Shown here: positions 33,126 to 45,566 of the stretch, one piece after another | How positions within the stretch are numbered: position 1 is the stretch's first letter | Layout of the letters: every line of letters starts with the position of its first letter | Assembly (NCBI RefSeq): GCF_004798865.1 | Contig: NW_025336126.1 | Coordinates: 1,574,586-1,638,585, forward strand | DNA length: 64,000 nucleotides | From: Varanus komodoensis | Taxonomy: Eukaryota; Chordata; Lepidosauria; Squamata; Varanidae | Reading direction: 5' to 3' | Notes under the pieces: model-generated | The model's input: only the letters and a program-made list of their open reading frames with translations | What the model was told of the DNA's origin: nothing | Databases searched by the model: none | Position numbers and translations under genes: made by a program

Positions 33126-34194
33126 TCGTCATGTGGAAGTTTACACAAATCTAAACCAGTTTTCATTCGCTCAACAAAGATCTCTGAAGGAGTGTGGCAT
33201 TAAGTTTGATACTTTAACCAGCATGGGCTAGAAACACACCCAAGGACCTAGGTGTTTCATTTGCAATCTAATTATGCAGGTTTGTGCAAATTAATCGCCC
33301 GCTATTCTATTCCCCCTCGCTACCAGAGTAGCAACCCTAACCAGCATCCCACCTGGTTTTTAGAGCCACTAGATGGCAGCACCTCCTGACTTTTACACCA
33401 AGCTGCTCATCTCCTGTAAGTTGTTGCTGCAAGTCGCCCGACCCATTGCACCCATTGCAACCCCAAACATTCCTCCAGGCCTTCCTGCCCGCCACCATCC
33501 TCCGGACTGCTCCAGTGGCTCCAGCTACCCGCCTCATTCTCTGCCATCCCCTTCTTCTTTGCTGTCAACTGTGCCCAGCACTTCCTGTAAGTAGCCATGC
33601 TGAATCATGCCAATGGGGAACTAGTTGTCTTATGAGAAGCGCACAAGCAGAACAGTAGCGTATCTCCTCGCTCATGTTCCTGAGCAATTGGAAGGGAGGC
33701 TTATTGCTTTGGCAACTAGGTGACCACTGGTAGCATGATCCTCCATGGATGTGAACAGGACCCTTTTAAAGCCATCCATGCCGAGAGCCATTTGGCCACC
33801 TGCTGTGTGAGCAAACACTTCCTTTTCTCTCTCCTACCGCTCCCACCATTCCACTGCAATCTCCTTTGATTAGATCCATGCCAGTCATATTTCATTTACT
33901 AATTCTTCAGCAGCCATTTTTGATGCATACAGCCTATGCAGATAAAGCCTATGAATTTGCTGCTGGCAGTAATGCAGGAAAGATTAAGTATGACAGCGGC
34001 ATTCTCGTGCTCTTAAAAAGTGATTGGAAGTGAGAGAGAAGGGGTCTCTCTCCATGCATTCCTACAAAGCAAAAGGCATTACGTTTCCAGACTATCAAAA
34101 ATTGCAACTAGAATATTTTAGTCTGAAGGGGAAAGAACTACTTTTCTTTTTACGTATTTTCTCTTCCTCCAGAAGTGCCCTAAGACAAACTAAG

Positions 34195-34350
34195 TTGGAA
34201 GAGGACAGCCTTTCCCAACCAGGTGGCCTCCAGATGTGCTGGACAGGAATGCCCATCAGCCCCCAGTCAGCATGGTCGATGGCCATGCCGGCTGGGGGGA
34301 GAGAGGGGGTGTTGCAGTCCAACACACCTGGAGGGCACCCAGTTAGGGAA
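34195..34350. repeat. Hairpin element copy
   Basis: 'cccaaccaggtggcctccag', 'atgtgctggac' and 'gcccatcagcccccagtcag' pair with 'gccggctggggggagag', 'ttgcagtccaacacacctgg' and 'agggcacccagttaggg'. It lies between the convergent ends of CORO1A and BOLA2. Confidence 0.6.
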
Positions 34351-34437
34351 AGGAAGAGCTGGAAAAACGGGCTTCAGGGTATAATATCAAAAGGCAGAAA
34401 GTGACAGACGGCATTCACACAAACCATTTCATTTTTG

Positions 34438-34443
34438 TTTTAA
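34438..34443 (-). terminator. BOLA2: BOLA2 polyadenylation signal ATTAAA
   Basis: Plus-strand tttaat reads ATTAAA on the minus strand, about 140 nt after the BOLA2 stop. This is the commonest variant signal. No AATAAA is closer. Confidence 0.5.
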
Positions 34444-34580
34444 TTTTCTGCTCCATGCTCTTCTCTACTCTGGAGTGACAAGGATGGCTCCTGTATCTTC
34501 CTGTAGCTCAAGTTCATTCCATGGCACTTGCTCTCTTAGAGCCCTTGGTTTGGTCTCTGGAGTGCTGTTTCTCTGTCCTC

Positions 34581-37500
34581 TCACTTAGCTTCTTGTTCTT
34601 TGGCCCACTGCTCCGGTGTCAGTGTTCTCTGCTCAAAGGCATGAATGTGTTTCAGCTCCTCTGATAAGAGTTCATTGACCAGCCTGTGAGGAGAGCAGAT
34701 AAAGCAAGCGTGGAAATTAGAGGAAATTGAAGAACATTCCCAGTCTCATCTGCTTGCTTCTAGGCTGCCCCTTAGACAGAAGCGTGTCTTTTTAAAGTTC
34801 CAACCAGACCATTTTTAGCTGCCAACAACGTTTAGAATGCATAAAAAAACAGAATGACATGCAAAAGGCCATTTGTGTTGCTGGGTGGAAAAGTTTTTGC
34901 TGCTGTATCCTTCAGAAAAGTTTCTGTTTCTAAAAACGAACTGCTTCCTAACTTAGAGCACAGTCCTAACCGACTCCAAGGACTACCTGACAGGTTTCAG
35001 AAAGTGTCGCCCCACCAATGGGGAGGAGCTCTGACAGCGGGAAGCGCTCACCCTGGAGGCCCCTCGGATTCCTGCAGAAAACTCTGGGAGCAACGGGGGA
35101 ATTGCAGGTGCTCCCACAAACAGTGGGGCTGAAATGGGGCATTCTGGGAACATACCAGGGGAGGCTCTGAATCCAACGCCCCTGAGTGGGTCCATTAACT
35201 ATGCCAACTTGCAATTAGCAGAGTTAATTTCAGCTCCTTTGGTTTCCATGGGGCAGGAATTATTAAAAAAGAGAAAAGAAAGAAACTACCACCAGCTTTA
35301 AAAAAGGCAGGAAAAAAATGTTTCCTTATATCAGCTGCCTTGGCCATAGCAAGTTGGCAATGCTTGGGAAGTGGTGAATTTTCCATTATGGAATCTCCCA
35401 GCCACAAATCTAGGCTTGTTCTGCCCATTAGTATCCATTCGCTATATTACATAATAAGTTGGTCAGTTTCAGATTTGTAAGTACTGTTTTTCGTATGATT
35501 TTACTATGAGATCTCTTTTACATTGTTCTTTCTTAGGTTCAGTGCCTTCATTTTTTCTTAACATAAAAATGATGTAAGGGAAATCTGAGCTTCTAACTTG
35601 CAAGAGCTCCAATAAAATAATTGCAAAGTAAAGCTTTGACTTGTCTGAATATATTTAGGACACACATTCAGCACCTGAAATTAACAACATGTACTTTTGG
35701 ATAACAATAACAGTCCAATGAACATGCTAAGTGAAAGCCCTTAATCAAAACACCTAAACTTTTCTGAGTCAAAGTTTTCTAAGAAATCCATATCACCAGT
35801 ATTGTATGGACTATATTTGCAGAAGAAAAACTCAGATTCTTGTGTGTATTATTATTCATAAGTTGCCTACTACTTTATTCAACTCTGTATGCAACACTTA
35901 TCATACGAATTGAAAAGACAATGTATTTCGTAAATACAGTTCAGAGGAGAACTTGTGTGCACGGATAATGCTGACTATTATTTATTTCATTTCTATACCA
36001 CCCCATAATTGAAGGGATATAATCACTGAGTGATTTACAACAATCTACTGGATTTACTGAAGATGTTAGTGGCTTAATTTTAAAGGCAACATTTAGCATC
36101 TGGGGAGCTGGTGGGGTGCAATTGGTGTACACAGTGGTTAGATAAGTCTTCTCCACCCTGGTGGGCTCCAAACATTTTGGACTTCTTCTCCTATCAGCTC
36201 CAGCCACCATGGATGATAGTCAGGGATGCTGGGAGCTGTAAACAACGTATCTAAATCGCACTAGGGTGGGGAAGGATGCATTAGGATACTGATGTGGAAC
36301 CAGGCCCAAATCTCCTCTCCACCCAGAATCTCAGTGCACTACCTTGAACCAACCATTCTTTCTCAGCTTGCCCTAGATTACCGATTATAAGTGAACCACT
36401 TACACTGCTCCTTGAAAGGAAGACAGGACTGAAGATTGAATGAAGTAGTAGATGAGCAAGGATGAGAAGCAGAATTTACAGTAGTGCAAAGGAAGAGGCA
36501 GACAAGGAATCCCTGATTTTGGGAGTCTGAGACTGCAATCTTACACCAACTTCCCTGAGAGTAAGTCCCACTGAACTCGGGGCTTGCTTCTGGGCAGGCA
36601 TGTACAGCACTGCACTGCTATGTTCTTTGGACTCCTTCAGATTCTAAATCTTTGGAAGACTGAACAAGATAGTTCCAGTCATTAAGGGGGGAGCCAGAAT
36701 TAATCCTATCTCACCCACCCACTGCTAAGCTCCCTTTCCACTTACCGATGCCTCTGTAACAGTGCTTTCCCTCGGAAACGTGGGGAAACTACCAGGACCT
36801 TGAAGCTCGTGGCACAGCGTCCAGGCGTTGTGTCTTCCACCTCCTTATGTCATAAGCAGGATGAGAAGAAAACAAATGGTATGTTTTATTTAGAAGAGGA
36901 TCCAATGCAGGCTGCTACCTGCCAGCAAAGTTGCTTAATGACAGAATACATGCCATGAAATCGTTTAATCTGGCAGGCAAAAGCAGAACCTGCACATGTC
37001 TCTCTCACAAACTCAAGGAACTGCAGAAAGAAAAGACAGTGTTAGTGAACATATGGAAAGGCAGGCTACAGCCAAGAGAGTGCAGAGCCCAAAAAGTTTA
37101 GGATGACTCAGGATGCAATCTTGTGCATGTTTATACAAAGAGCAGCTCCACAACTCTCTGTTCCCCAGTCAGTACAGCTGGAGGGATGCTGTGAGAATTG
37201 AAGGACTTTTCTTTGTCTAAACATGCAGGGAACTATGCCTTTAGAAAAGCAGGAAAGAAAATGAGCACTATGGAGCCTAAATAAGAGAACAGATTCAGAA
37301 TGGCCAAAGCCTTGAAAGAAATGGATGATTAACTGTTACATCCTGACTCCACTGAATTCAATGGGGCTTACTTCCAAGTATGTATGGGCCTGCGAGCCCA
37401 AGAACCCATGAAAGAAATAAAAATGAACAAGTCAAATACATGATTGAGTTCCAATGTGTAGGGCAAATATTATCTTGGACATGGCAAAGAAACATCCATT

Positions 37501-38458
37501 CCACTACAGAACACTCTTCACAGTTCAATGCTACAAACCTACATGTACTAGGGAGCACATCACACTGAATCCAGTGGCAAATACTTGCAAATAACCACAT
37601 ATTTGGGCTGCCAGTGTTTCCAGAGGCTCCTGTCAGATAGGTGATGATCACTCCGATTTGACCTAGTTTAATAGGGCTTTGTTTCTTATCCCTTTACTAG
37701 TATTCAAATACTGAAATTCTAATACCTCAACTACACTTTAAACATCACTTGATGCACTACATACTGTCTACTCAGGAAGACAGTTATGATTGCTGTGCTG
37801 GGACAGAAAAACCTGTAAAAACCCCATTTCCTAATGAGAGCAATCACTTGCAGTTTCAGGCAATAGGCTGAGGCAGCAACCCTCTCTATACCTCTTCCAG
37901 GAAGTAAGCTATTCTTGTTTTCAAGTGAGCCTGTAATAGTTTGTGCATGTGAGGGGATTCTAGCAGCCACACAGAGAAGGAAGGGCAAGCTTTGCAGCAA
38001 CAAAATTATATCCTTAGTTTGAATAAAATCATGCCACTTATTAAAACAAAGAATGTTGTTACAGTAGCAAAAAACACTAAAACGTTAAGCAGCAATAATA
38101 AATGGCAATTATACTGAATACAGGGAACTGAAAAACTAAGGATACAATCGTACACCTATATACACGGGAGAAAATCCTATAGAAGTCAATGAAGTTTGCT
38201 TCTGATTGCATTGTAAAAACCGGAAACGGCAGCCTAAGACACATCAGCTCAACCCCGAGTCAAAAGTATCCGCATTTTCAAAGAAAGGGTTTTAAGGCAA
38301 GAGCAGTTAATAGCGGCCCATATCAATCCTTTGTCGCTTTGAACGGATGGGAGGAAAGGTCACCGGAAAGCTGCCCCACGTACCACATGCTCGGCCTCCA
38401 GCCCCTGAAGCAACCGCTCCCGCAAGGCCTCTGCGCTGAGCACCCCAGACGACTCCAT
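34581..38458 (-). CDS. BOLA2: BolA-like protein 2
   Basis: BOLA2 partners with the cytosolic monothiol glutaredoxin GLRX3 to bind and hand over [2Fe-2S] clusters. Coding exons (minus, 5' to 3'): 38458-38384, 36843-36746, 34683-34581, joining to 91 residues (human 86). Visible: the exon 1 end EAEHV, then EVEDTTPGRCATSFKVLVVS with the conserved Cys, GKALLQRHRLVNELL across the exon 2/3 junction (CG/G splits the Arg), and LKHIHAFEQRTLTPEQW with the invariant cluster-ligand His of the BolA fold. The N-terminus is longer than human by about five residues (MESSGVLSAE). Donor GTACGT ends exon 1 and GTAAGT ends exon 2; the exon 2 acceptor is ACATAAG. It faces SLX1 head to head and converges with CORO1A. 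Confidence 0.95.
36145..36275. repeat. Hairpin element copy, diverged
   Basis: 'ctccaccctggtgggctcca' with 'tcctatcagctccagccacc' opposes 'gggatgctgggagctgtaaa' and 'actagggtggggaag'. In BOLA2 intron 2. Confidence 0.5.
36525..36610 (+). repeat. Short squamate-type interspersed repeat
   Basis: 'gactgcaatcttacaccaac', 'gagtaagtcccactgaactc' and 'ggggcttgcttctgggcagg' belong to a short repeat seen again, in decayed form, near 16935, 37100-37390, 38140-38220 and 44920. The family name is not known to me. Confidence 0.45.
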
Positions 38459-39400
38459 CCTAAGCAGAAAACCACGCAAACCGAGACGGCCGACTCCGCC
38501 ACTTCCGCCTATGGGGCACGTCAGTTCCGTTCCTGGTTGCGGCTCCGTCTCCGTTTTCCAATCAGATCGACCACCGGTTTTGTCTACGTCACTTCCACGT
38601 GGTTTTTGTGACCACAGAGGAAAAAAAAGGAAGAGTCATATACAGCTTAGACATGACTCGGGATTTGAGCTATCCTATCCCATTTGAAAAAGAAAGGCTG
38701 TTTAAAACATAGGATGCATCCAGAATATGCGAGTCTACTCTACAACTACCACAGAGTTATTAAAATGACTAAATGGAGAAGTAAACACCGAAGACTAAAT
38801 ATTCTATGCAGGGCAAATCTTTTTGGCAGGTCAATTACACTTCTCCATTTTGGCCACAACTCTACGTTGCGCGTCCGCTTTCACGGAGTCATTCATTCTG
38901 AGCCGCTGCGGCTGGTGCCCCCGTGGGTGGGATCTGACTTGCTATCAGCCAATCGCCTGTGAACGTGGCCGGATTCAAAGTAACGGCTAGCGGCGGAGAC
39001 AGCGTTGCTGAGCGACTGCCAATCGGGGTCCGCGTGCAAGAGGGAGGGGGCGTTTAGTGGTGCATGACGGGAAGTCAGAATGGGCTCGGTGTGAGGCGAT
39101 GCTGGGAAATGGGGCGATCGAGGCGCCGGGAAGGAGGGGAAATGTCGGAGATGTGAAAAGGGTACGGAGCAAGTCTGGAAGAGCGAGTGGAGGAAGATAA
39201 GCGAGCCACCGGAGGAGGCATTGCTCAGGTCAAATGTAGCACCGGGTTCGCATCGAGTCTTCCCCGCTGTCCCGCCTCTCTTGGCAGCGGTCTTTCTTCG
39301 GGACGACAGGTAGAAGTTCAACATATGCAGCCCTTCCTAAGATGGAGATTGAATTCTGTTGACGGCAGGAAATGAACAGGTCGAATCCGTTGCTCTGCGC
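38459..39400. promoter_or_regulatory. Shared BOLA2/SLX1 intergenic promoter region
   Basis: BOLA2 (minus) and SLX1 (plus) start on either side of this GC-elevated stretch. CCAAT-type sequences occur near 38556, 38949 and 39019. A CpG-rich core spans about 38870-39300. A donor-like ACAG/GTAGAA at 39309-39310 could end a non-coding SLX1 exon that splices to the acceptor at 39699. Use as a bidirectional promoter is inferred from layout. Confidence 0.5.
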
Positions 39401-39474
39401 CAATGCGGTAACACTGAGTTAATGCTTGCATGTAGTTCTTAAGCAGTGCAAGATGAACACCAGCATCCAGAAAC

Positions 39475-39590
39475 TAGCAGAGGTGGGCGACTTGTGGCCC
39501 TCCAGAGTTTTGATCAGCAGTTCCTTTCAGCCCTAGCCAGCAAAGCCAATGATGAAAGATGATGGGCGTTGTACACTAAAACACTGCCGC
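39475..39590. repeat. Hairpin element copy, partial
   Basis: 'ggtgggcgacttgtggccct' with 'ccagagttttgatcagcag' and 'cagccctagccagcaaagcc' match the first half of the hairpin family; the second half is decayed. Confidence 0.45.
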
Positions 39591-39732
39591 CCTGAACGAC
39601 AGTAGCATTCACTTTACAGAGCAGGATGGAAAACAATAGTAGCGCTGCTGGCAGAGAGATGGATTTCTATTTTAACACTTGCTTTTTTGTTCCTGCAGAT
39701 CTCTTGGACCTGCTAAGCCATCGACAGTAACC

Positions 39733-42572
39733 ATGGTGGTGGAAGTGCGCGGCTTCTTTGGCGTTTATCTTCTCTACTGCACCAACCCACGCTATCAGGG
39801 CCGGGTCTATGTTGGCTTCACTGTCAATCCTGAACGACGCATAGACCAACACAACGCCGGGAAGCGCCATGGTGGGGCTTGGAAGACAAGTGGCCGTGGG
39901 CCTTGGTAATTATGGGGAGCACAGAAACGTGCCCTATTTTCAGTTGGGCCATGGGTTATCTAAATTATTATTGCCAAAACTGACTCACAGTGTTTGACAG
40001 TAATTAGATTTTAGGCAGTACCTTACTAAATGTAACAGGCATGTTCCGGGTGGTTCCATGTCGACCAGTGGCCCAACTGGAGGTCACGTGGGAAGGAGTC
40101 TTCAGTGGCTCCACTTCTGTGGACCACCTGGCCTTTGTTCTGCATCTCCTGAAAATACCCATATTTCAGGAAGATGTCCCTGACTAATCAACAATGCTTT
40201 TATTGATATTCTGTCTTAAACATGGTTTTATTATTTTATCTGTTTTACCTTCCTATTGTTCATTGCTCTAGAAACTATTCAAATGTGGAGTGGTATAAAT
40301 AAATTAAAAATGGGAGATGCTAGGAATGGAACCTGAAATCCTGTATGAGGAGAACGTGCGTTCTGTCACCGATCCGTAGCCCTCTCAAAATTCCCTCTTT
40401 CTGGACTTTTATTCTCATATGCCCGTTTCTGAAGCCAACTGTGCTAAGGGTTCCAGTGCATGCTGGGAACCGGGCTTTTGCTGCATTGCAGGCTGGGAAA
40501 GTGATACTCCTTTCTTATTGCAGGGAAATGGTGCTGATTGTCCATGGCTTTCCTTCTGACGTGGCTGCCCTGAGGGTAAGGCACTTCCCATCTCTGCCTC
40601 TTTTCCTTAGTGGTTCTTGCCTCTGCTAATCCTCAGGCAAGCCCTCTGGATGTCCAGCCCTCCCTTTCTCTTGTTCGTTCCTGCAGTTTGAGTGGGCCTG
40701 GCAGCACCCACACTCCTCCCGCCGTCTCACCCACGTTACTCGCCGCACCTCCCGGGAGCGGCAGTTTGACTTCCACCTGCGGGTCTTAGCCCACATGCTC
40801 CGAGCTGCCCCTTGGTGCCGCCTGCCCCTCACCATCCGCTGGCTCAAGCAGGAATATTGCAGAGACTTCCCTGCAGGCCTGGAGCCTCCTCTGCACATGC
40901 CGGTGGCCTTTGGGCAGGTCCGAGCTGTTAAGGAGGCCAAAGGGGTGAAGCCAGCACTGTCAGAGAAACAGGTGGCAACATCACAACACTGCTGCATCTG
41001 TCTGAAAACATTCCAGGTAAGCCTGGGATGACAGGATCCTCCTTCGAGAGAGTAGCTGCAGCAGGGTGGCAGAACGAGGATCGGGATCTCCTGACAGATT
41101 CTGCTGCATTAAAGGCAGCAGCTGCTAAGGGCTCCCACCACCCTAAATTATGCTGCTGTGATAAAGCAAGCTTAGCTGGGAACCAGCTGTTGACTGTGAA
41201 GGTTCTAGTGAAAAAAGCAAAGTAGATGAAATCTCTCTTGGTGCGGGAAGGGTGGCCAGGCAGCTTGGCCACTGAGGCTTCTGGGGGAGTTTTATTCCAG
41301 TCAAGGCCAGGTGTCTGGCTTCTGTAACATTGTTGGGCAAGGAATGTGAATTAAGGATATGCATTTTGGCTATGAGTTATGGGGGAACATGGACTTAGTG
41401 GTCAAGGTAAGGTCAAAAGGGGAGTTGGGGATACTAGATCAAAACACCGTATCAGGTTCTTCTCTGGTTTGGGGACAGTTGAGGATTTTGTTGTATCAAG
41501 GGCTGCATTCTGGAATCTTCCTCTTCAGGATGGGGATGATGACACCCCCTTGCACTGCTTCCACCCTGGCTGTGCCATGGCTGCTCATATCATCTGCCTG
41601 TCCCAAGTGTTCTTGGAGAAGGAGCCACATCAGTTACTGCCTATAGAAGGGCAATGCCCAGGGTAAGCAGCTTCTCCCGCATGCAGTAGCATGGACAGAA
41701 CTGGGATGCTAGCTGCGCTTTCTCGGTTTTGTGCACCCATCAAGATCACCATACTTGGAGGCCTCGTTTGCAGGACAGGACGGGCCGTTGTGGCTTGATT
41801 TACCCAGAGGGACTGTGGCATCGTGTGGGGCACTCGCGTGCTCCAGTTCGGCCTCATGGCTCTGAACGCCTTGCTCAATGTAGCTTGTTATGCCATGCCA
41901 GCAGGCAGCAGCAGTTGTCTGAACAGGGAACAAGTAACTCACGACTTCTTTCAGGGTTGTTTGAAGCATGTCTTACTCTAAGCAACCCCTCCTGCCTGGG
42001 CTTACCTAACACACACTTTGGCAAGCTGAGCGCCATGCCAAGATGGCACCTGTAGCATAGTGGAACCACCCCTGCAGGCACAGGGTATCACAGGGGCTGT
42101 CACAGCATCCAACAGACTTCATGATTCCTGCAGTCTTTCTCTTCCTCAGCTGCAAGAATATCGTGCTTTGGGGAGATCTGATCCGCCACCATAAAGGCTG
42201 CTATGGCAACCTGGAGCCTGTTCTTACCTCCTCCCAGGTAAGGATCTGTCAGCATCATCTCTAGGTTTGTCCTTTTTTGTGCTGGAAACAGTTTGTGGCA
42301 TTGCTTTCAAGCTGGGGATGTGCGCCCTGTTGAAACATAACCCTTTTCCTGTTCAGCTTAAGCTGTTTCTCCTTCCATGTTTCTGGACCAGCTGTCTTCC
42401 CTCTCAGTCACCAAGGAGATAATCTCCTTCTTGTGCAACTTAAGCACTGCCCTCCTTTATTTGACCACACTGCTGCCTGTGTGTTACTGGTTCTACTGAT
42501 AGCTTCCTATCATAACTGCCCTTCCTTTCTTTTATACTGCAGGAACATTGGGCTAATGAATTGCAACAGTGA
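39733..42572 (+). CDS. SLX1A: SLX1 structure-specific endonuclease catalytic subunit
   Basis: SLX1 with SLX4 cuts branched DNA, including Holliday junctions and flaps, in the nucleus. Coding exons: 39733-39905, 40524-40575, 40687-41016, 41529-41662, 42150-42237, 42543-42572, joining to 268 residues (human 275). The GIY-YIG nuclease fold is clear: FFGVYLLYC (about 8-16), [19 protein letters not shown] with the catalytic-type Arg, [12 protein letters not shown], and RFEWAWQHP with the metal-binding Glu. A C-terminal zinc-binding RING/PHD-like finger follows: [25 protein letters not shown] and [16 protein letters not shown]. The ATG at 39733 is in a CCATGG context, just after an acceptor at 39699. 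All junctions use GT/AG with matching phase. Whether the copy is the human A or B equivalent has no meaning outside the primate duplication. Confidence 0.96.
40090..40320 (+). mobile_element. LINE 3' end, L2-like
   Basis: 'cctggcctttgttctgcatc', a T-rich middle and the tail 'gtggagtggtataaataaat' fit a diverged L2-type 3' end. In SLX1 intron 1. Confidence 0.4.
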
Positions 42573-43520
42573 AAGAGGAGCTTGTACTGCAAACATGTGA
42601 TCAAGATTGACCTTTCCCTTCTGAGAAGGTGGAAGAGACTGCAGGAATCCCAGCACAGAGTGTGGCCCGGCTCCTCTTTTGGCCAGAGGGTCGAGTCCCT
42701 TCAGTCAAGGGTCCCTCCTTGATCTTTTCCAAGCTGGAACTGGTATTTTTAAATTCCCAGCTTCTGTATTTAAGTAACGAATGAATGAATGGATTTTCTA
42801 AGTGGAATGATTAAATCAGAGGATCACGAATCAGGCAGGATGTCTAAGAAATGAGAAGGGGTACAAGATGGGACTCCAGGATTCTGTGAAGGAGCAGAGA
42901 ATCAAGATCACCTAAATTAGATGAAGCCCCTTTCTTTCCTCTAGCCAAGATACCTGAATTTCCTTACTCAGGAAATGGACGTTCTCGTGCTTCAGGACAA
43001 CTGTTGTGATTAGTTATAGCCTGGTCAACTGGAGACAGAAGATCTGAGGAATGGCTCCATGGAATCTAAGAGGGTAGGCAAGGCCATCTGTTTTGAAATG
43101 CAACTCCCATACCATTGGCCGTGCTAACTGGGGCTTATGGGAGTTTTAGTTCAGAATACGGGGGATCTATGTTGCTTATATGGAACACAGAAAAGGCATG
43201 ATCCCTGACCCCACCATACAGAAGGACAACAAACTGCTCTTAGAAATGAGTCTGATTTTTTTAAAAGAGCATGCTAAGAAAAGTTGAATTTCTCCCCTTA
43301 GATAAACTATGCACTTTAAGAAAAAATGTACACTTTTAGAATAGGCTGGAAAAGCAAAGGGTTACCCTGCTTAGGGAACAACAGTGACTGTTGATAGTTT
43401 TTATTGGGACAAATGACCTCATAAATGTTTGCTAATTTATATATTCTCCCATCAAAGCTGCTTAGAGGCAGCTTTTGGACATTTTGGAAAAGATGGCAAT
43501 AAATTATTACAAACAGGTGC
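42573..43520 (+). other. SLX1A: SLX1 3' UTR
   Basis: Runs from the TGA at 42570-42572 to AATAAA at 43498-43503. It includes a diverged hairpin copy around 43075-43170 ('gaaatgcaactcccatacca' with 'tatgggagttttagttcaga'). Confidence 0.6.
43498..43503 (+). terminator. SLX1A: SLX1 polyadenylation signal AATAAA
   Basis: The first perfect AATAAA after the SLX1 stop, about 925 nt downstream. Confidence 0.6.
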
Positions 43521-44219
43521 TGCATTAATTTTCTATTTTAAAAGAGTTACATTCAAATGAAAACGCTTAATGGTTTTCAGTAACACCTCACACCTCAAGC
43601 ATTAGGCAAATGACGTGTGTGAGGACTGCCAAGGAATGGCCGTACAGCCTTGTAAAGACAGCCTTAGCCAGCGCAAACCCGAATGAGAGACTGGTCTATT
43701 TCCTGTTGCCTCCTCCCAAGTTGGGTTACTCAATTTTCAACTAGCTGCTGGACCTAAGCTTTTCGTAACAGCTGGATGTACAGAGACGGGCAGCCGATAA
43801 CATGAACCCCACCCTGAAACCCCTTGGTTGCTGCACACTGAGCTGCTGCGAAAGGCACGGGATGCACCAGGCAAGTGGCTCTTCGCATCAGGTGGCAGTC
43901 CCATCGCCTGCAGAAGCACGAGAGTCTCTCTGAACCAAGGCCAGGCTGGACTATGCCTTATTTCCCTGGGAATGGCCACCTCGGTGTTCAGTGCAGACAG
44001 TCTACACAGTGCCCCCAAGGGCAGGTGTCATTTTTGCCAGCCATCCTCTGTCTCTGGGGCATAGTTTCCTCTTTAAATGCCTCACATTTGTCTCCTTGAC
44101 GAGAAGAGTCCGCTTCAGGCACGGATACAGCAAAGCAGTGCAAGCACAATTCTGACTTGGCAAGGCAGGGTTGGTACAAAAACAGTGGCTGCATCAAAAT
44201 GGGCAATTCTCCCAGTCCT

Positions 44220-44695
44220 TCAAGGAGCATCTGATAGTTTGGTCTCGGTGTCCTGCCAATGCTGAGATGAAAGGCTAACTGCTGCTTCAGCACGGGGTCT
44301 GTCAATCCCCAAACCCAAAGAATTCTGGACTTGGGTGTCACTGTCACCATTCAGGATCAAACAGGGTTGGATGAAGCCCCCTCTCTTAGATGCTCCTGTG
44401 GGCTCACTGCCTTCCGCCAAAGAACAGAAAAGAGCCGGAACTTCTTCAGCCTGACTGGAACGGACACCCTGAAAGCTGCTTTCCTCAGATGTATTTTTGA
44501 TCACCGGATCCAAGACACACACAAGCAACAAAGACTGTTGAAGCTGCCCCTCTGCAACAGGCCTGTGCTCCGAGCCTTGCAATGCAAGCAATTGGTGATC
44601 CCCTTTGCCTCTGGGTAGAGGATTAAGTACTTCCACACTTCCAAATTTATCACACCGACCTGAAGCAGTTGTCATTTCATCAAGACCTTCCTTGG
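44220..44695 (-). CDS. Candidate unassigned terminal exon
   Basis: I do not recognise this protein. On the minus strand a strong acceptor (pyrimidine-rich, ending TTTGGTTGCAG) at 44696-44698 is followed by an open frame of 158 codons ending in TGA at 44222-44220. The sequence is acidic and Ser/Gln/Glu-rich: for example EESSFQGVRSSQAEEV and EGSEPTGASKRGG. It would need a phase-1 donor upstream; the second exon of the SCAN zinc-finger gene (ending 46792) is phase 1, which would give an isoform without fingers. It could equally be a chance open frame. No AATAAA follows closely. Confidence 0.25.
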
Positions 44696-45156
44696 CTGCA
44701 ACCAAAGCAGAGGAAACATGATCAGAGGAACAGAACAGGCAAGCCTTGTCGCTTTATCCATTTGGAACATCGTTTGAACCTGAAACTGAGTGTGGACCAC
44801 CCCACGCCAGTCAAGCCAGGGCTTATCAACTTTAGAAGGCAAACCGTATGGCTCATTCCTCCATGTCTGGAAGCCTACCCAGCATGCAAGGAGGAGATCG
44901 CTGCAATCTTGTCCTTGATCTAGAGTATGTCTGCCTGAACTCAGTGGAGCTGACTTCTTACTGGACGGCACATGCTTGCACTGTTAGAAACATGCATTTA
45001 GAATGCATTTTAATCTGTGTGAGTTCGAAATGTTGCAGATTAATGCAGAAATGGGATGCGTGCATGTGAAAATGACATAGTTTGGAAACAGACAGATTCA
45101 CCCATCTCTAGTTTCCTTCTTCCCCAGCCAAGATTTCATCAAATGTTATTTGCTCA

Positions 45157-45162
45157 TTTATT
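45157..45162 (-). terminator. Polyadenylation signal of the 3-finger SCAN gene
   Basis: Minus-strand AATAAA about 400 nt beyond the stop at 45567. Plausible distance; not otherwise supported. Confidence 0.45.
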
Positions 45163-45566
45163 CCACTCTACTCTGACTGACAACTTCCACAGGGATTCAC
45201 CGAGGTCTTCCTTTCCTTCCCATCTCTTGCTACCTGATTCTTTATAACCCGCAACACCAAGGACTGAGTCTGGGCCTTTCTGCATGCAAATCACGCTCTG
45301 CTACTGTGCCGCAGCCCCTGCCCATAATCGTATTAGGGGAAGGCTAAACCAGCTGCTTACATACTGCCTTGGAATGCTGCCCATTTATGCATTATCTCTG
45401 GAAGTTGCCTGGAAAACAACCGAAGCCCACTTGGTCTGGTCTGGTCTGGTCTCACCATAATCCTTCTAGGCTACCTTCCTGCAGGCCACACTTCCCATCC
45501 ATGCATGCACTTCCATCTCAAAACCTTGGCACAGGCTGGAATTCCAAGCCCAGAAGGGAGAGGCTC

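Noticed and set aside
43737-44350. Minus-strand frames of 93 and 120 codons beside the candidate exon
   Set aside because: They overlap each other and the better-supported 44220-44695 frame, with no splice logic or protein family.
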